A stretch of DNA of 64,000 bases from Microplitis mediator (GCF_029852145.1 NC_079975.1:24929364-24993363); one strand, 5' to 3'. Shown: positions 1 through 13,439, counted from the first letter of the stretch. Numbers and translations: made by a program. The notes: generated from the sequence alone by a model not told the origin.

Positions 1-1210
1 AACTCGAAGCTCTAGTTAAATTGGTTAAAATTTCGAAATTTATTCTGTTAAACAATTTTTGAATATTGTTTTTTTTTCACACGAGACTTATCGATCGAAA
101 CTTTTGAATTTTTGAATATAAACGATGATTTTCTATTCAGAGATTTAAATAAACATCATAGTTTTTTTTTCGTCTCTTTTTAAACACTTTTAGTCTAGTT
201 TTTTGTGTGGAAGTAGGCATCGGAAAATATTCTCGAAAAGATGATTCTTATAAAGGTGGTGGTCACGAGCTTCAACGGTGAATCAATTTTGTTTCCAAGC
301 CTTTTTATAATTTACTTCTCAAACTATTGGGTAAATATTTAAATGTTAATATGTTTATACTCATAAATATATATACTGGTGACATTCTGAATTGAATTTT
401 TTATGTGTGACGGTTGAATCTGCATTCTTGAAAAAGCTTTTACATCCAAGTGCAGTGACACGAAGACTTCGAATAAGTGTTTTAGCTTCTAGTCACGATT
501 TATAGGGACAAAGTACTACACCCATGGTTTTTTACCGTTTTACTTCACAGTAGAGAAGTGAAAAAGTTATAAATTGACGGGAAAAGTTATTTTTAAACTT
601 TTTACATCTGATCTATTTTATTTTTGAATGTTGCTATTACTTTTTTAATAACAAAATTCCTCCAATGTCAACATCCATTCAAAAAATACTTAACTCCACA
701 ATAACATGAAATTTTCTTGATCAAAGTTGGTACATAGGATTTCGGTTTTTTTGGCCTGAGCTATTACTTTTTGCCAGATACATTACGAAACTGTAAACTT
801 CTCACTAAAGAAATAAAAAATTAATAAAAAGCAAGTTACGCGAGTCGAAATATTCATGCCTAAATTTGAACTGCAGTAAGTGAGGTTAAAGAAGTTTAGT
901 AGATGTTCCATGATATAACTCACAAGTGTATTCGAAACTCTCGTTTGAACTTCAATGTTGTACTCATTCCTTATTGCTGTAAGATCGACCTAAATCTGTT
1001 AATTTGGTTGGTATATGAACATCGAAGACGATAGTTTTAACGTTACTGTTTTTCTTTTTTTCTTCAAATAGTTGACGATCTCTTCTCGCCTGATCAGCAG
1101 AAGAAATATCAGATTCCCATTTCAGAGAGACAATTTAATCGCTGCAAAAATAATCCCTATTGGTGGATTAGTCAAGGAGATATTATTGAAAAAGAAAAAA
1201 AAATTGTCTA
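1..1210. other. AT-rich non-coding stretch
   Basis: No open frame of note and no clear repeat boundary. Probably intronic or intergenic. Confidence 0.5.
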
Positions 1211-1333
1211 TACCCATACGAAAAAAATATACATCCGGATATATCCGGGCAAATCTGGAATATGTTACATATATGTTGCATATATGTAACATATTCCAGA
1301 TTTGCCCGGATATATATTTTTTCCGTATGGGTA
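1211..1333. repeat. Imperfect inverted repeat (hairpin)
   Basis: Arms begin TACCCATACG and end CGTATGGGTA, and meet at a 3-nt loop (1276-1278) flanked by ACATATATG and CATATATGT. The left arm has about 10 extra bases, a local duplication of ATCCGGATAT. The three open frames here are produced by the palindrome. Confidence 0.85.
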
Positions 1334-1422
1334 ATATTGCATTTGAATTTTGAAAAACTCGTTTCAAAAACTTCCAAATTGATTAAGGCATTCAGATATT
1401 AGAATAAAACAAAGTAATTAAG

Positions 1423-2085
1423 CTGATAGAAGGATTTCTTAACATTTAAAAAGACTTCATAGTACTAAAGACATCATTTCTTCAACATCATTTTTTTGTA
1501 TTTAACAAATATTTATTACTATTTAAGAAACTACTTATCAAGACATGATTTTTTAAATATTAAGAAATAATTTCCTAAACGGTAAGAAATATTTGTTAAC
1601 TTTTCGTTACTCGGCTATGAGCGTGACGCCGCCTTTTTGACTAAAATTGCAATAAAAATTACTGTATAGGTATTTGTGACTTCATACTCAACCAATTTTC
1701 TTTTTGAAATCTATATTTTTGTTAAATATAATTATAATTGATAAATATATATTTTAAATATAAAAAAAGCATATTTATGTATTACAAGAATGTGAAAAAG
1801 TGGCACAGTGCTCATTATGCGAGTTAAATCGTCGATTCAATTTTTGTGACCACGTTGCCAAACTTACTGTTGTTACTGTAAGATATAATTCATTATAGCA
1901 TTATAATTTGGCAACTTCGCATTTCCTTTAGCATGGGCGGCACAGTGCTCGGCGTGCGATGAAAATCGTCGGGCAAGTGGGCGCGAGTAACGAAAGGTTA
2001 AATGCAAAAAAATAATGTTCAAGAAATGATTTCTTTAATACTAAGAAGTCTTTTTAAATGCTAAGAAATTCTTCTACCAATGAGA
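1423..2085. mobile_element. Foldback element with a nested TTAA element
   Basis: The left arm (about 1423-1507, through GATTTCTTAACATTT and AAAAGACTTCATAGTACT) is matched by its imperfect reverse complement at about 2000-2085. Inside lies a second inverted pair: TTAACTTTTCGTTACTCG at 1597 and CGAGTAACGAAAGGTTAA ending at 2001. That inner unit (1597-2001) resembles the shorter TTAACCTTCCGTTACGCG unit at 32562-32679. No coding capacity. Confidence 0.7.
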
Positions 2086-2089
2086 AATA

Positions 2090-3040
2090 GTCCTTGTTAT
2101 TTTATATGAATTTTTTATATTTTACAATTGAAACATAGTAGCACAATACTTTCAGTTTTGGAGAGCTTAAAAATGAACAGATCGATGAAAATAAAAATGC
2201 AACAAAATAATAAGTTGGTAGTTCAGAAAAAATGCTCACTTTTAAATTATAAATTTGAAAACTTTTTTTTTCTGCACAAAAATTATTTGATACGTGCTCA
2301 ACACAAATTAATACAATGCTTATATAAACAAGTAGCGAATTCGGAAAATATATGCCCGTAAAAAAAGTTGCTGAAAAACGGTTGAAAAAGTATTAAATAT
2401 TCAAAACTTCACAATGTGACACTCGATTCCTTTTTTTGATCGTTTTTTAAACTTTTGAAAATTCAAAGGAAAAATAAATGATTGAAAAAAAATCATGAAC
2501 TTTATCGCTTTTAATAGCGAGTCGAAAACAGTTTACAAGAATCTACAAACTTTCATTTATAGTATGAAGTCCATTGTTCACTTCTTTGTATTTTCAGATA
2601 TTTAAAAATCGTGTGAAAAAGTTAGTTGTTTTGTCACGTTTTGAAGTTTAAAATAATTAAAGTTTTTCAATCTATTTTTCTAGGATTTTTTTTACACAGG
2701 TGGTTCTTCAAATATAAGATTTAAAAGATCGTTAATTTAGTTTCATTGTAAGTAAGAATTGAGTCAAGTAAATTATCTAGGTTAAGTTAAAGTTAAGGGG
2801 AGAAGTCAAAATTTACGAGGTTTCTCATCAGAGACAGCATTTACTTGCACGTGAACATAAATTTATGGTGGCTAAATAACCTCTACTAGATATTATACGG
2901 ATTTATGTATAAAACTAAATATATATTGCACCATGATATATTACTAAGTTAGTTTGTTATTCCGATTACAAGCTATTTTCTGGCAATTTCTGATAATTTA
3001 TATATTTTTACTGTTTTTCTAGTCATCACCTGCTAAAATC
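2090..3040. other. AT-rich non-coding stretch
   Basis: Only short chance frames, the longest being 77 codons at 2128 with low-complexity composition. No repeat family recognised. Confidence 0.5.
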
Positions 3041-3059
3041 TTTGGTTGATTTTTATCGG

Positions 3060-3400
3060 TCTATCGGTTAACCCTGCGGGCCAACCCTAAAACTTCCCGC
3101 TATTTTCCAGCTCTTCGAGCTCAATTTTTCACAGCTTTTAGATATCGACAAGCCGCGTCGAATGCCACCTTGACGATCAAAATCAGTTCATCCGTTCAAA
3201 AGTTACAGATATTTACATACGTACACACGTACATACATACATACATACATACACCCGGACATCTTCTTGAAATTAGTCAGAATAGCTTCCTAGAACCTCA
3301 AACCGTCAAGATCTCTTAGAAAGTCGATTTTCGAAAAAGAACCGAAACCAATAACTTCCCTTTTTTTGAAAATTTCAAATTTTCTTAGCGGGAAGTTACC
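3060..3400. mobile_element. Dispersed repeat with AACTTCCCGCTA ends
   Basis: Starts with a phrase containing CCCTGCGGGCCAACCC and AACTTCCCGCTATTTT (3091), and finishes with TTAGCGGGAAGTTA, giving an inverted pair around AACTTCCCGCTA. It contains a CATA microsatellite (about 3225-3252). Related but diverged copies lie at 12225-12840, 34235-34330, 50565-51115 and, in part, 26160-26340. All share the 'bitter' order: gggcca, cttc-cgct, agctc-cgagct, then a tetranucleotide or dinucleotide run. Confidence 0.65.
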
Positions 3401-4470
3401 AAAATGAAAAAGTCATGACGAAAGCATGTCAGCCATAAGAGTCTGTGTACAAGAACTTTGAAAATGTAATTTTTGAAACTTTTTTTCTACGAAGCTAGAC
3501 GGTGGATCATTTTCAAATTTTGAAAATACATCGATAAAGTATTCATTTATATATATACTAAGTTTCAAATTTTAAAGTTTAAAAATTCGTCTTGCATTAG
3601 ATTCGCTTGAACCACCTTAAATTAGAATTTTTTACAAAGTTATTAAGTTAGTTTGCCCAAGAATTTACTGATAAATTTTGATAAAATAGTTGTAATTGGC
3701 TGACAAATCAATGTTAATGAAGCAAATAGTTGAATTTCTCAAATAGTAACTGTATACAATGATCACCACTGCATTCTAGGTTGCATTGCCATGCTCAACA
3801 GTAGCTTCAATCTAATCTCAGGTGCTTCAATCATGGAAACACTCCTCATCGACACGGACACGGGCATTAATACCGACGGGTAAAGGAGTAAAGGGAGTTA
3901 TTGAACTATATCTCTCACTTGTAACTATCTCTCTCTATCTCTTTCTCTTCTGCTGACTTGAATAACTTGAAACCACTCGCTAGTATAGCCTCGAAACGGT
4001 CATTCGGAGATTCCGTTCGACCGGTGGATTGACGTTACGTGCCAGTGTCAGGAGCATGCACAAAATGCCAGATAATTCGAATTTCCCTCTGCGTCGATTT
4101 CAAATCCTTCTTGTCTTGATTTGTATATTTATATATACTACATAACTTGTAGAGTAGAGCTGCAATCGGGGAATTCGTAATCTTATTTAACTTGTTGTAC
4201 TTTCCTTTATCGTTCTTCCGATTAAATGAAGTCACTGAATAGCTTTTCCTTTCAGAATCACACAATGTCGACGACAATTAAAACACTCATTACATTTTCG
4301 GAGCAATCGACCTCGACTCTACTCGACTTCTATTTCAAGAAGGTTATAATTAGACATTCAGTTAACTAACTCTCGCAATTGTCAATTTATTTTATACATT
4401 TCACAAGTATTCAATTTCGTTTTATTTTTTTAAATGAATTTAATTAACGTAAAATTAGTCTCACATAATA
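3401..4470. other. Non-coding stretch, partly less AT-rich
   Basis: No repeat signature seen. The part from about 3760 to 4280 is more GC-rich and looks single-copy, but no convincing exon could be built (no open frame with family similarity). Confidence 0.4.
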
Positions 4471-6015
4471 CACGGTAAGAGATGCATGACGTTTAACACC
4501 ATGCTGGTATGGTCTCAAGACAGATACTGAAATAGTATGTGAAATATTCCAAGACAGTATTGTAACGAGTCCCAGAAGTATTGGGTTATTTACTATACTG
4601 TATAGTACTGAAGCTATTGTATTGCTCACACGTATGCATAGTTTTTCCCGCCATAATTTCTGGCGTGTCAATCAGTGGATACTATCGTATTACTGCCAAA
4701 ACTATATAGATGTCGTTAGACTAGGTTTATCGGCCAGAAGAATTGTGGATACGGCAACGCAGTATGGGCTCGACGGCCATACTGACATTGCGGCATTCGC
4801 GACAACCCGTGTATACTTCGTGTAACAAGATGTTAAGCAATTTAATATAATTTCATAAAAGTTTTCAAAATTTTATAACACTTTATAAAATCTCAGAAAA
4901 TCAATTTCTGAGGGTTGGATTTAAATTTCATCCCATTTTACGGAATGAACTAAATTTTCATAAAATTTCATGCAACTTCGTAAATTTCTTTAAACTTTAT
5001 AAAATTATGAAATTTTATCAAATTTTATGAAAAGATTTTTCTCTAGGAACGCATAAAGCAGATGGTACAAAAATCGTTATAAAATGGCAACTACTATGGT
5101 AACTGACAGGTTGTGTACTTTATTACTTTGAGCAATGTGGATACGGCAGTGCAGTGTGGGCCTGACGGCCATACTGAAATTGCTGAATCATCTATGCATA
5201 CAATTTTATAACCTATAAAAATCTTCGATACCATACAGTATGGCGTTCAAGCCCATACTGGCATAGTGATATCCGCAAAATATTTCTTACCGTGTATACT
5301 TCATGGAACAAGATGTTAAGCAATTTAATATAATTTCATAAAAGTTTTCAAAATTTTATAACACTTTATAAAATCTCAGAAAATCAATTTCTTAGGGTTG
5401 GATTTAAATTTCATCCCATTTTACGGAATGAACTAAATTTTCATAAAATTTCATGCAACTTTGTAAATTTCTTTAAACTTTTCAAACTCTATGAAATTTT
5501 ATCAAATTTTATGAAAAGATTTTTTCCTGGGAATGCCTAAAGCAGAAGGTACAAGAATCTTTGAAAAATGGCAACGGCTATAGTAACTGACAGGTTATGT
5601 ACTTTATTAATTTGAGCAATGGGGATACGGCAAAGCAGTGCGGGCCTGACGGCCATACTGACATTGCGGCGTCCGCGACAACTTTAGCCAATGTTACTAT
5701 TCCCGAAATGGTTAAATCATCTATGCATACAATTTTATAACCTATAAAAATCTTCGAGACCATACAGTATGGCGTTCGAGCCCGTACTAGCATAGTGATA
5801 TCTCTTACCGTGTAAAATATTTCTTACCGTGCCTGAGCTCAAAAGCAGCGAGAAGTCTTGGAATTAGCCCACAGATCAACTGTTTTTCATATATTTTTAT
5901 TATATACTGCATCTATGCATACAATTTCATAACCTATAAAAATCTTCAATACCATACAGTATGGCGTTCGAGCCCATACTGGCATAGTGATATCCGCAAA
6001 ATATTTGTTACCGTG
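4471..6015. mobile_element. Composite CACGGTAAG element cluster
   Basis: Begins CACGGTAAGAGATGC after a TA and ends GTTACCGTG before a TA. The body contains repeated modules of the same family: 'gcagtatgggctcgacggccatactgac' type words, seen also at 10271, 13440 and 34462. A middle block is duplicated in tandem with an offset of about 484 bp: CCGTGTATACTTC occurs at 4807 and 5290. Internal CCGTG ends near 5294 and 5813 suggest tandem or nested copies. Confidence 0.75.
4807..5773 (+). repeat. Tandem duplication, unit about 484 bp
   Basis: Two consecutive copies begin CCGTGTATACTTC at 4807 and 5290. Both run through AAGATGTTAAGCAATTTA, a stretch of 'ttttataa' words, and the phrase TGTACTTTATTA near 5113 and 5596. 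The second copy differs by point changes and a 1-bp shift. Confidence 0.8.
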
Positions 6016-6017
6016 TA

Positions 6018-7026
6018 ACTCGTATCAAAAGTTACTAAGATTTTTCTGTTTGACAAAAGTTTGTTTAAATAATATTAAAAAAAGCGACTAATTTTGTATA
6101 TTTTCGATAAATCTTCAGAGAACTAAAAAAATTTTTCTTCAAATAAAATTTATTTGCGCAGAATAAATCTCTGTGATAATAATAATGATTAGAGGTTTAG
6201 TTAAAACGACGATTTGTTTAAATTTATAATAATAGTCATAAAATATACATATTTTTAGTTTATTTATTAAATGAAAACAAAAGAAAAATGTAATACTTTC
6301 TTATTTTCACTCATACTACTTAAAAGTAATTTAACGGATGAAAGTCAAGAACTTTTCATCATACTTTGCTGAATCCCTTGCATCATAGTAGTACTAAGAA
6401 CGATGATGAAAAATAAACTGAGACTAGCTTATCCCAGCTAATCCTCACGTATATTTTATATCGTACATCATACGCTCTTACTTCTTTTCATTTTTTTAAG
6501 GATTTTTTTTGCGGCCGCAGGATTCATAAATAAAATAAAAAAATTATTTATAATAAAATATAAAAAGCTTTAAGACTGAAATGACAGAAAGAAACGTAAA
6601 CTTCAAAATAGTTAATCTTGTAAAGGTTAAGATGAAAATAATAATAGTACATTTTATAGGAAGTGGGCTAAGTGAGTCTTTGTATAGAAGCACAATGTTT
6701 TTAACCCGAGTCGTAGGTGAAAACCCGAGTCAAAAAACAAATTCGGATTTAAGTTTCAAAGTTCTCAATGATGTTTTTGAGGATCAATCTAGAATTTGAA
6801 GATAGGATAGACGATTGTTGTGATATTAAATAACAATTATCTGGTTAAAATGATACTTTTAAATATATGACATTGATAGTGTTACTGTGCATAGGATTAT
6901 TCGTATGGATTCGTGTCCAATCTAATAAAATTGGATTCTCTTGCTGAAAGAGATAAACCGCTTGAGAGTAAAGTGGTATAAATTCAAGTAAATTAATAGT
7001 TGGTCGTTAAAAAATACTGTTTTCTT
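6018..7026. other. AT-rich non-coding stretch
   Basis: A 72-codon frame at 6581 has no recognisable motif. No repeat boundary found. Confidence 0.45.
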
Positions 7027-8267
7027 TTAAGGTAGTTCCAGCGAGGTATAGGGGAGACCGGGGCAAGACGGCCCACCTGGGGCAAGGGCCTACCTCAAAA
7101 ATTAACCAAAAAATTTTTTTTCTTGTTTTCTTTTGATTATCACAAATTTAGATTATTTACTCATTTTTAGCCCGATACATGAAACTTGGGGCAAAATGAA
7201 CCACTCAAAAATTCTAAAAGAAAATGTATTTCATAGTATTATAACCTAGTCATGATTAATTTAATAGAAATATCATTTTTTGGTTAATTATATGGATTTG
7301 GATTAAAATAGAGCATTTGAAAAAGATAAAAAAACCAATAATCAATTTTCTACAGAAGTGAAAAAATGACTCGTATTATATCAAAAAAGGTTATTTCGAG
7401 TAATATTAAAGTAAATACAGTTGTTAAAGAGAAAAATATAAACATTTGTTACGCGGGAAATTTTTTTACAATTAAAAAAAAAAAAATTTTTTTTTCATTT
7501 TTTTTCGGAGGGGGCCGTCTTGCCCCAAAAAAAAAAAATTTTTTTTCAGGAGCTTCACCAAAATTTTGGTGAATTGAGTTCAAGTTGGACAAGAGTAAAT
7601 CGACTTGAAGGTTAAAAGCCACAAATAATAATAACCGGCTTAGGTGGGCCGTCCTGCCCCGGTCTCCCCTACTATAGTCAGAGTATTTACTATAGACAAA
7701 AATTTAGAAGCCTCGGCACACAGACGTTCACACATACAATTACATATCGTTAGTTTCAGTGATCTGACAACGTTGCTCTGAGTGTTTATGTGTTTTTGTT
7801 TACTAAAACCGTGAAAGATTTGAATTTCCCGCTTTTTATTCTACACTATTTCAGAGAGCGTTTCTCACGGCGTTGCCAGATCACTATAATTTGTTAAGTG
7901 AGCAGGTTGGAAATGGATCGAAAATTATTTTTTTAATTATTATATCGCGATAACAAAACGGTGAGGTGCTACTTTTATTTTTTTAACTTATTCTAAAAAC
8001 ATTTTTCAACACTCTCCTACTTTTTTTTCCAATTCTGTCGAGAGAATTTTTTAATATAATAAAAAATAGTTGGAGAGACCGGACATTTTACATACTTTAA
8101 ATGGGACATGACCCTCAAAATCGCGAACTTTGTCTTCAAATATCTCGCGATCTAAACGGTCAAAAATTATGAAATTTTAGGAATTCATAAATAAACCTAT
8201 TCTAAACCTGTGAAAAAAATTTCAGCCGAATCTGTCAAAAAGTGGTTCCATGCTGGAACTACCTTAA
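7027..8267. mobile_element. TTAA-flanked element, TTAAGGTAGTTCCAGC termini
   Basis: The left end TTAAGGTAGTTCCAGC (7027) is matched by GCTGGAACTACCTTAA at the right end (about 8267). TTAA is present at both borders, as expected for a TTAA target duplication. The element carries a nested GGGGAGACC element at 7051-7669. No transposase frame. Confidence 0.75.
7051..7669. mobile_element. GGGGAGACCGGGGCA foldback element (nested)
   Basis: Terminal inverted repeats GGGGAGACCGGGGCAAGACG (7051) and the mirror CCCCGGTCTCCCC (ends 7669), with TA on each side. The interior is AT-rich with runs of A and T and an internal GGGGGCCGTCTTGCCCC echo of the terminus near 7510. It interrupts the TTAA element 24 bp from its left end, so it is the younger insertion. 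Confidence 0.85.
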
Positions 8268-8269
8268 GA

Positions 8270-10268
8270 GGGGTCGGTTCTATTTTCTCTGTCACACTCA
8301 AGTGGACGAACGGTATTATCCTTGTTGCACTTACGTAAGCGAACTTGCAAAAAGTGGACATTTTTTAAAAATGAAAACGTAGATTGCTAGATTATAGAGT
8401 AATTTGTTGAGGCTCATTCTTAATTTTGCGTCCAGAATTTATTTTTTAAAAAACACTTTAAAACCAAATTAACTCACTTGCCAAATAATATAATAGTCGT
8501 GTGTCCATATCACTCAGTCAGGTCCCGCACAGTCATCAGTGTGGTTCTGCACCACAATCGAACATTTTATTCCAGCACCGAACTCAGTCGGGTGCAGAAC
8601 AGTAACCAGTCGGGTTCCAATCTATTCATCTGTTTACGAATCAATTTTAAAAATAATTTTGATACGTAACAGTTTTTAAAAGTGGGATTAAAACATTTTG
8701 TTAAGCATAAAACATAAACTTTTTGCTCACACTGGTAATTTTACTGCAATACGAGTTGTCTAAAATAATCGTGAAAAATACTAAGAGTTGAATTGCAATG
8801 ATCTTGAAACGTCTGGAGATCCGTTTCAAATGTATCAACCGGAAGTTATATCTCTAGAAAGAATTGATCGTTTTCTAGACAAGCAAAGGGGCAGTTAAAA
8901 GAAAACTAAGCTTTCGTATCACACGATACGTCGATTCACTAGCTACCACTGCTGATATCCTGTTTTATTTCTTATCTATTCCTCGTTTCTACCACAGAAT
9001 AAATAGCGGATTCAACTATTCAACAATAGATCGGTTTTCGACTCAAATCTATTGGATAGTAAAAGAAATCGGAAATTTTTATTTCAAATCTCTTTATTTT
9101 ATTCTTTTTCTTTATTTATAAACTTTGAAGTAACATTAATTACATTAAAATTATTTATGTAAAAATTTTGTTTGAAAAATTTTTTTTTTTTTTTTATTTT
9201 TAAAAATACTTCTTAAATCATCCTGGCGAATACGCTTGCATTATTAACAAAATTGTATTTTTATAAGTATGTAGGATCGGAATTTTCATACTGACTTGTT
9301 ATTGAAATTTCTTGCTAAGTTAAAATAATATTTTTTTCAAATTTAAATATATGCTACGAAAGACTTTTTTTGTAAACCAATGAATGAAATAGAGAACGAT
9401 CTATTGTAAACTTTTTCGTTAAACTATCGAGCGAGTATCTAAACTAATTTTCTCATATTTTATAATGCCACCTTACATTTTAAAGAGTTACAAGAAGAGT
9501 ATAAGAGCAATCGAAAGCGTCCGCAAAGTTAAATTATGGTAAGAGTAAAGTAGTAGAGGTTAAGTGAAATTGAAGTCTAGTTCTAGCCGTTAATGAAAAC
9601 TATTGCGGAAAATTTACGACAAAATTGAAAACATAGTTTCATTTAATTTTTTAATCTCTTGAATGGGGTTACAAATTGAATGAAGGCGTAGTAATTGACA
9701 TTTGAAAGAAAAAAAAACTTTCATAAATACTTGAACAAAAATCATGATTATTTTTAACTTTTTTTTTTATGAAAACTGTAAATTTTTAATAAAAGAGGTT
9801 ATTGATTACGAATATTTTTAGAATTATGTCCGACTTTGTGTGTGTGTGTGTAATCTTGAAGAACTCGAAAACAAATCTCTTATAATTTAATCGAGCTTTT
9901 TGAACTCGAGAACGACAAAAATATTTTCAACTTGCAGACAAAGTCACCTCCCCGTGAAAAAATTTTTTTATAAAATTTCATGAAACGATGAAATTTCATG
10001 AATGACATTTTATCTTTATTTTTTTCATCTTGTGGAATTGTCATTATACTCGAGTATTACTATTACACCAAAGTGTAATATCCGATGTTTCCAGATGAAG
10101 ACAATAATTTATGTAATTTTATTAAATTTGATAAGATTTAGAGACAGTGAGGTAAGAGACCAAGTACCCGATTAGGAGACTGGTACCTGATCACTCATGT
10201 TTTTGTATATCTATATTTACTGAATTTTACTAAATATAGACGTACAAACCCATGGAGTGATAGAATAC
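8270..10268. other. AT-rich non-coding stretch
   Basis: Contains a locally GC-richer block at about 8500-8630 with repeated CAGTCGGGT/GTGCAGAACAGT words, a T run at 9179-9195 and a short TG microsatellite (9837-9851). The 63-codon frame at 8478 is not a recognised protein. Confidence 0.45.
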
Positions 10269-10270
10269 TA

Positions 10271-10881
10271 CACGGTAAGAAATACACTCTAAGACAATAT
10301 TGTAACGAGTCCCAGAAGTAAGGCGTTATTTACTATACTGTATAGTACTGGAGCTATTGTATTGCTCACACGTATGCATAGCAGGCACGGCGAAACAGCT
10401 TGGCCCTGAGACCCATACTACAATGCCGAGGGCACAATGCTACTAGTTTTTCCCGCCATAATTTCTGGCGTGTCAATCAATGTATACTATCGTATTATCG
10501 CCAAAACTATATAGATGTCGTTAGACTAGATTTATCTACCAGAAACATTGTAGATACGGCAACGCAGTATGGGCTCGACGGCCATACTGACATTGCGGCA
10601 TTCGCGACAAGTATTGCCAATATGTATACTATCGTATAACCGCCAAAACTATATAGATGTTGTTAGACTAGGTTTATCGGCCAGAAGCAACGTGGATACG
10701 GCAATGCAGTATGGGCTCGACGGCCATACTGACATTGCGGCGTTCGCGCTAACTATTGCCAATGTTAGGTCGAATCATCTATGCATACAATTTTATAACC
10801 TATAAAAATGTTCGATACCATACAGTATGGCCGTCGAGCCCATACTAGCATAGTGATATCCGCAAAATATTTTTCATCGTG
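10271..10881. mobile_element. CACGGTAAGAAA element, TA-flanked
   Basis: Left end CACGGTAAGAAATAC after TA (10269-10270). Right end TTTTCATCGTG before TA (10882-10883). The interior carries two tandem modules of the 'tatagatgtcgttagact...gcagtatgggctcgacgg' type, which give shadow frames at 10400 and 10569. Same family as 4471-6015, 13440-14510 and 34462-35002. Confidence 0.85.
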
Positions 10882-10883
10882 TA

Positions 10884-11951
10884 GCTCTCTGATTGGGTAC
10901 TAGTAAGTCTTTTACCTTAATAACTTTTTAGAAATATATTTGATCCAGAAAAAATTTCATAAAAAGATTTTTTCACGTGTTAACTTATTTCACAGTTATT
11001 TCATTTCTAAACATACAAAAAGCTTTAATTATATTTTCGTTGTGTTACAATTATTAAATTTCCTATCGCAAGTTTCTAAGATAAATGCTCAATGTTCAAT
11101 GCTATGTCTTTACTTACAGGCTGTTTGTTTTCCTGTTCAGCGGATGCTGTTGTTTATCAAACACAATTGAACAGTTTATGAGTTTGAAAGTTCTATCCTG
11201 ACTTAACGATACAGATAAAGTAACCAACGTTAAGAAATATAGACATACTTATCATCTCAAAATTCGATCACTAATTACACTTATAATTAATGTACGCATA
11301 AATAAGCTTCTTAGTGCCAGTTAGATATTTTACTAATTATCAGATAGTTAAATCAAATTTGTATTTTATGGTAGGATCGGGAAACAGATTCCTTGTCATC
11401 TTAAAGATTCATTATCACTTTAGAGCAATCGATAATTGTCTATTATCTGCTACTTTAGCATGTTAAATATTGATCGTCAGTAATTTGAAAAAATAGTTAA
11501 ATAAAATTTTCATAATTTAAAAAAATATTATCTAAATTGAATTTCGTTTTTATTGATTTAGAAAACTATTTATAGTTTAAAGTATAAAAATAATTTTGAA
11601 AATGGACAGCCCAGACAAAAAATATTTCGAAACAAAAAAAATAATAAAGTTTTTATCGGCCGAAAAGTGGCTAATAAAAGCCCAGGTTGTGAACATAAGG
11701 CCGAAAACAATCTAGGCCGAAATTTGGCCAAAAACTTAAAAATTTTCAGTTCTGTATTGTTGCTTAAAAATGTTCTAAAATTTTATTTACAAAAATAACA
11801 CTATGGCCAAAAATAGGCCGACTCGATTTATCTGCGAATTTTCGGCCTTTTTCGATTAAATTAAAAGTTGATAAAGCCAGGCAATAGAGATACGGTGTAA
11901 TAGTAACAATACAATTGTGAAGTTACATCGATTATTTATGTATTCAGGAAC

Positions 11952-11993
<42 letters not shown>

Positions 11994-12224
11994 GCATACG
12001 ATTAATTTCAACTTATGAAATTTGATTGGTACTTAGATGCTATGTAGCTAAAAAAATTTACTTTTTAATCTATTCGTTAAAAATTGTTGGAAAAATTAAA
12101 ACGAAAAGGAGATCCATTCTAGTCCTGTTTTCGGATTGAAATTTTCAACAAATCTCGATGTTTGACGGTTTTAGGAAACGATTTTTACTGTTTAAAAATC
12201 GTCACTAAATTTCCTGGAAAACCA
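10884..12224. other. Non-coding stretch with a 38-nt poly(A) run
   Basis: A homopolymer of about 38 A lies at 11955-11992. The block 11650-11860 repeats the word GGCCGAAA on both strands. No gene seen. The poly(A) might mark the 3' end of a decayed retroposed copy, but no body could be recognised. Confidence 0.5.
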
Positions 12225-12840
12225 TCGACTCTGCGGGCCAGTTCAAAAACTTCTCGTTGTTTTTGAGCTTCTTGAGCTCGGAAATAGTATCGAGAATGCA
12301 TGTTCGAGCTCTTCACGCTCGAAAAAGTTATGTCTTGTTTCGATCTATGAAAATTAAAATCTCAAAATTAATTCGAAAAATTAGGTTAATTGTTATTTTC
12401 TTAATTTTTCGTGGTCGATATCTTTTTAACTGATTTTGAGGTTAAATGTGGCATTCGATCCAGTTTTGTAGTCTGATTACAATTATAAATAAATTTTGAT
12501 AATCAATCAGTCCAACAATTATGATGTCGTTCGAAAAAAACGTGACATTCGATACAGATTTCACAGTGTTAGAGCTGATTAGATTCTTCAATCAATCCAT
12601 AAAGTTTGATGAAAGTTATCCGAAATAAAAATTTTATTTTTGGAGTAAGTCTAAACATACTTTATAAATCTTAATTATTTACAAAATCTAGGAATTGATA
12701 ACCAAATCGATCGATTCGTTCACAAGTTATAGAATATTTATATAGACGCGTCCGTACGTACATACACACATACATACACTCTGCCATCATCTTAAAAATA
12801 GTCTGTATGAAAGTTTGGAACATAAATTGTTTTTTACTAA
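12225..12840. mobile_element. Diverged copy of the AACTTCCCGCTA dispersed repeat
   Basis: Order of words as at 3060: CTGCGGGCCAGTTC, AACTTCTCGTTG, repeated GAGCTC/CTTGAGCTC, then CGTACGTACATACACAC and CCATCATCTTAAAAATAG. Longer than the copy at 3060 by extra sequence in the middle. Confidence 0.55.
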
Positions 12841-13439
12841 GGAAGCAAGCTGTTAGACTTATTGATTATCAGTTTGTATTGCAAACTTTGAAAGTGGAGT
12901 AATTGAAGTTGAGGAACATCCGCAAATTTTTTCAGAGATTGCAATTTAATTGACATATGTCGTTATACGCTTTTCTTGTAAACACCGTTACCCTCATATA
13001 TACTTAGTTTAGCGAATAAAGAGGAAATAATCACTTGAAAACGCTTGGGTTATATGTATTGGTTCGAGATTTTTGCTAACGAGAAAACTCAAGTAGCATC
13101 TGGTAGAACAGCCTCTAAATTGGCTAGTCTTTGTAGTACAACATGGTGTTGACTATAATGCCAACGGCACAGAAATAATTATCACGATAATAAAACATTT
13201 ACAAAAGGTTATGTTTACAATACAATTACTCACGCAGTTAATAGTTCTCAAAAGACTCAGTTTTACACTAATTAGCCATTATTATTTTGCCTCCTATTCA
13301 TAACTCATTCGAACATCAACTCTTTGTATCTTTACCTTCTTTTGCGTGTAGTAGTAAATTAGTCATCGAATGTTAATGTACGTATTTATGAAATAAAAAC
13401 AAGTAATTTATTTTATAATCGACTATTAGTAACTTGTAA

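Noticed and set aside
8478..8669. 63-codon frame in a GC-richer block
   Set aside because: The block is built of short repeated CAGTCGGGT and GTGCAGAACAGT words and does not resemble a protein family.
11955..11992. Poly(A) tail of a processed pseudogene
   Set aside because: No coding or transcript-like body was found next to the A run and no target duplication is visible. It could equally be a simple repeat.
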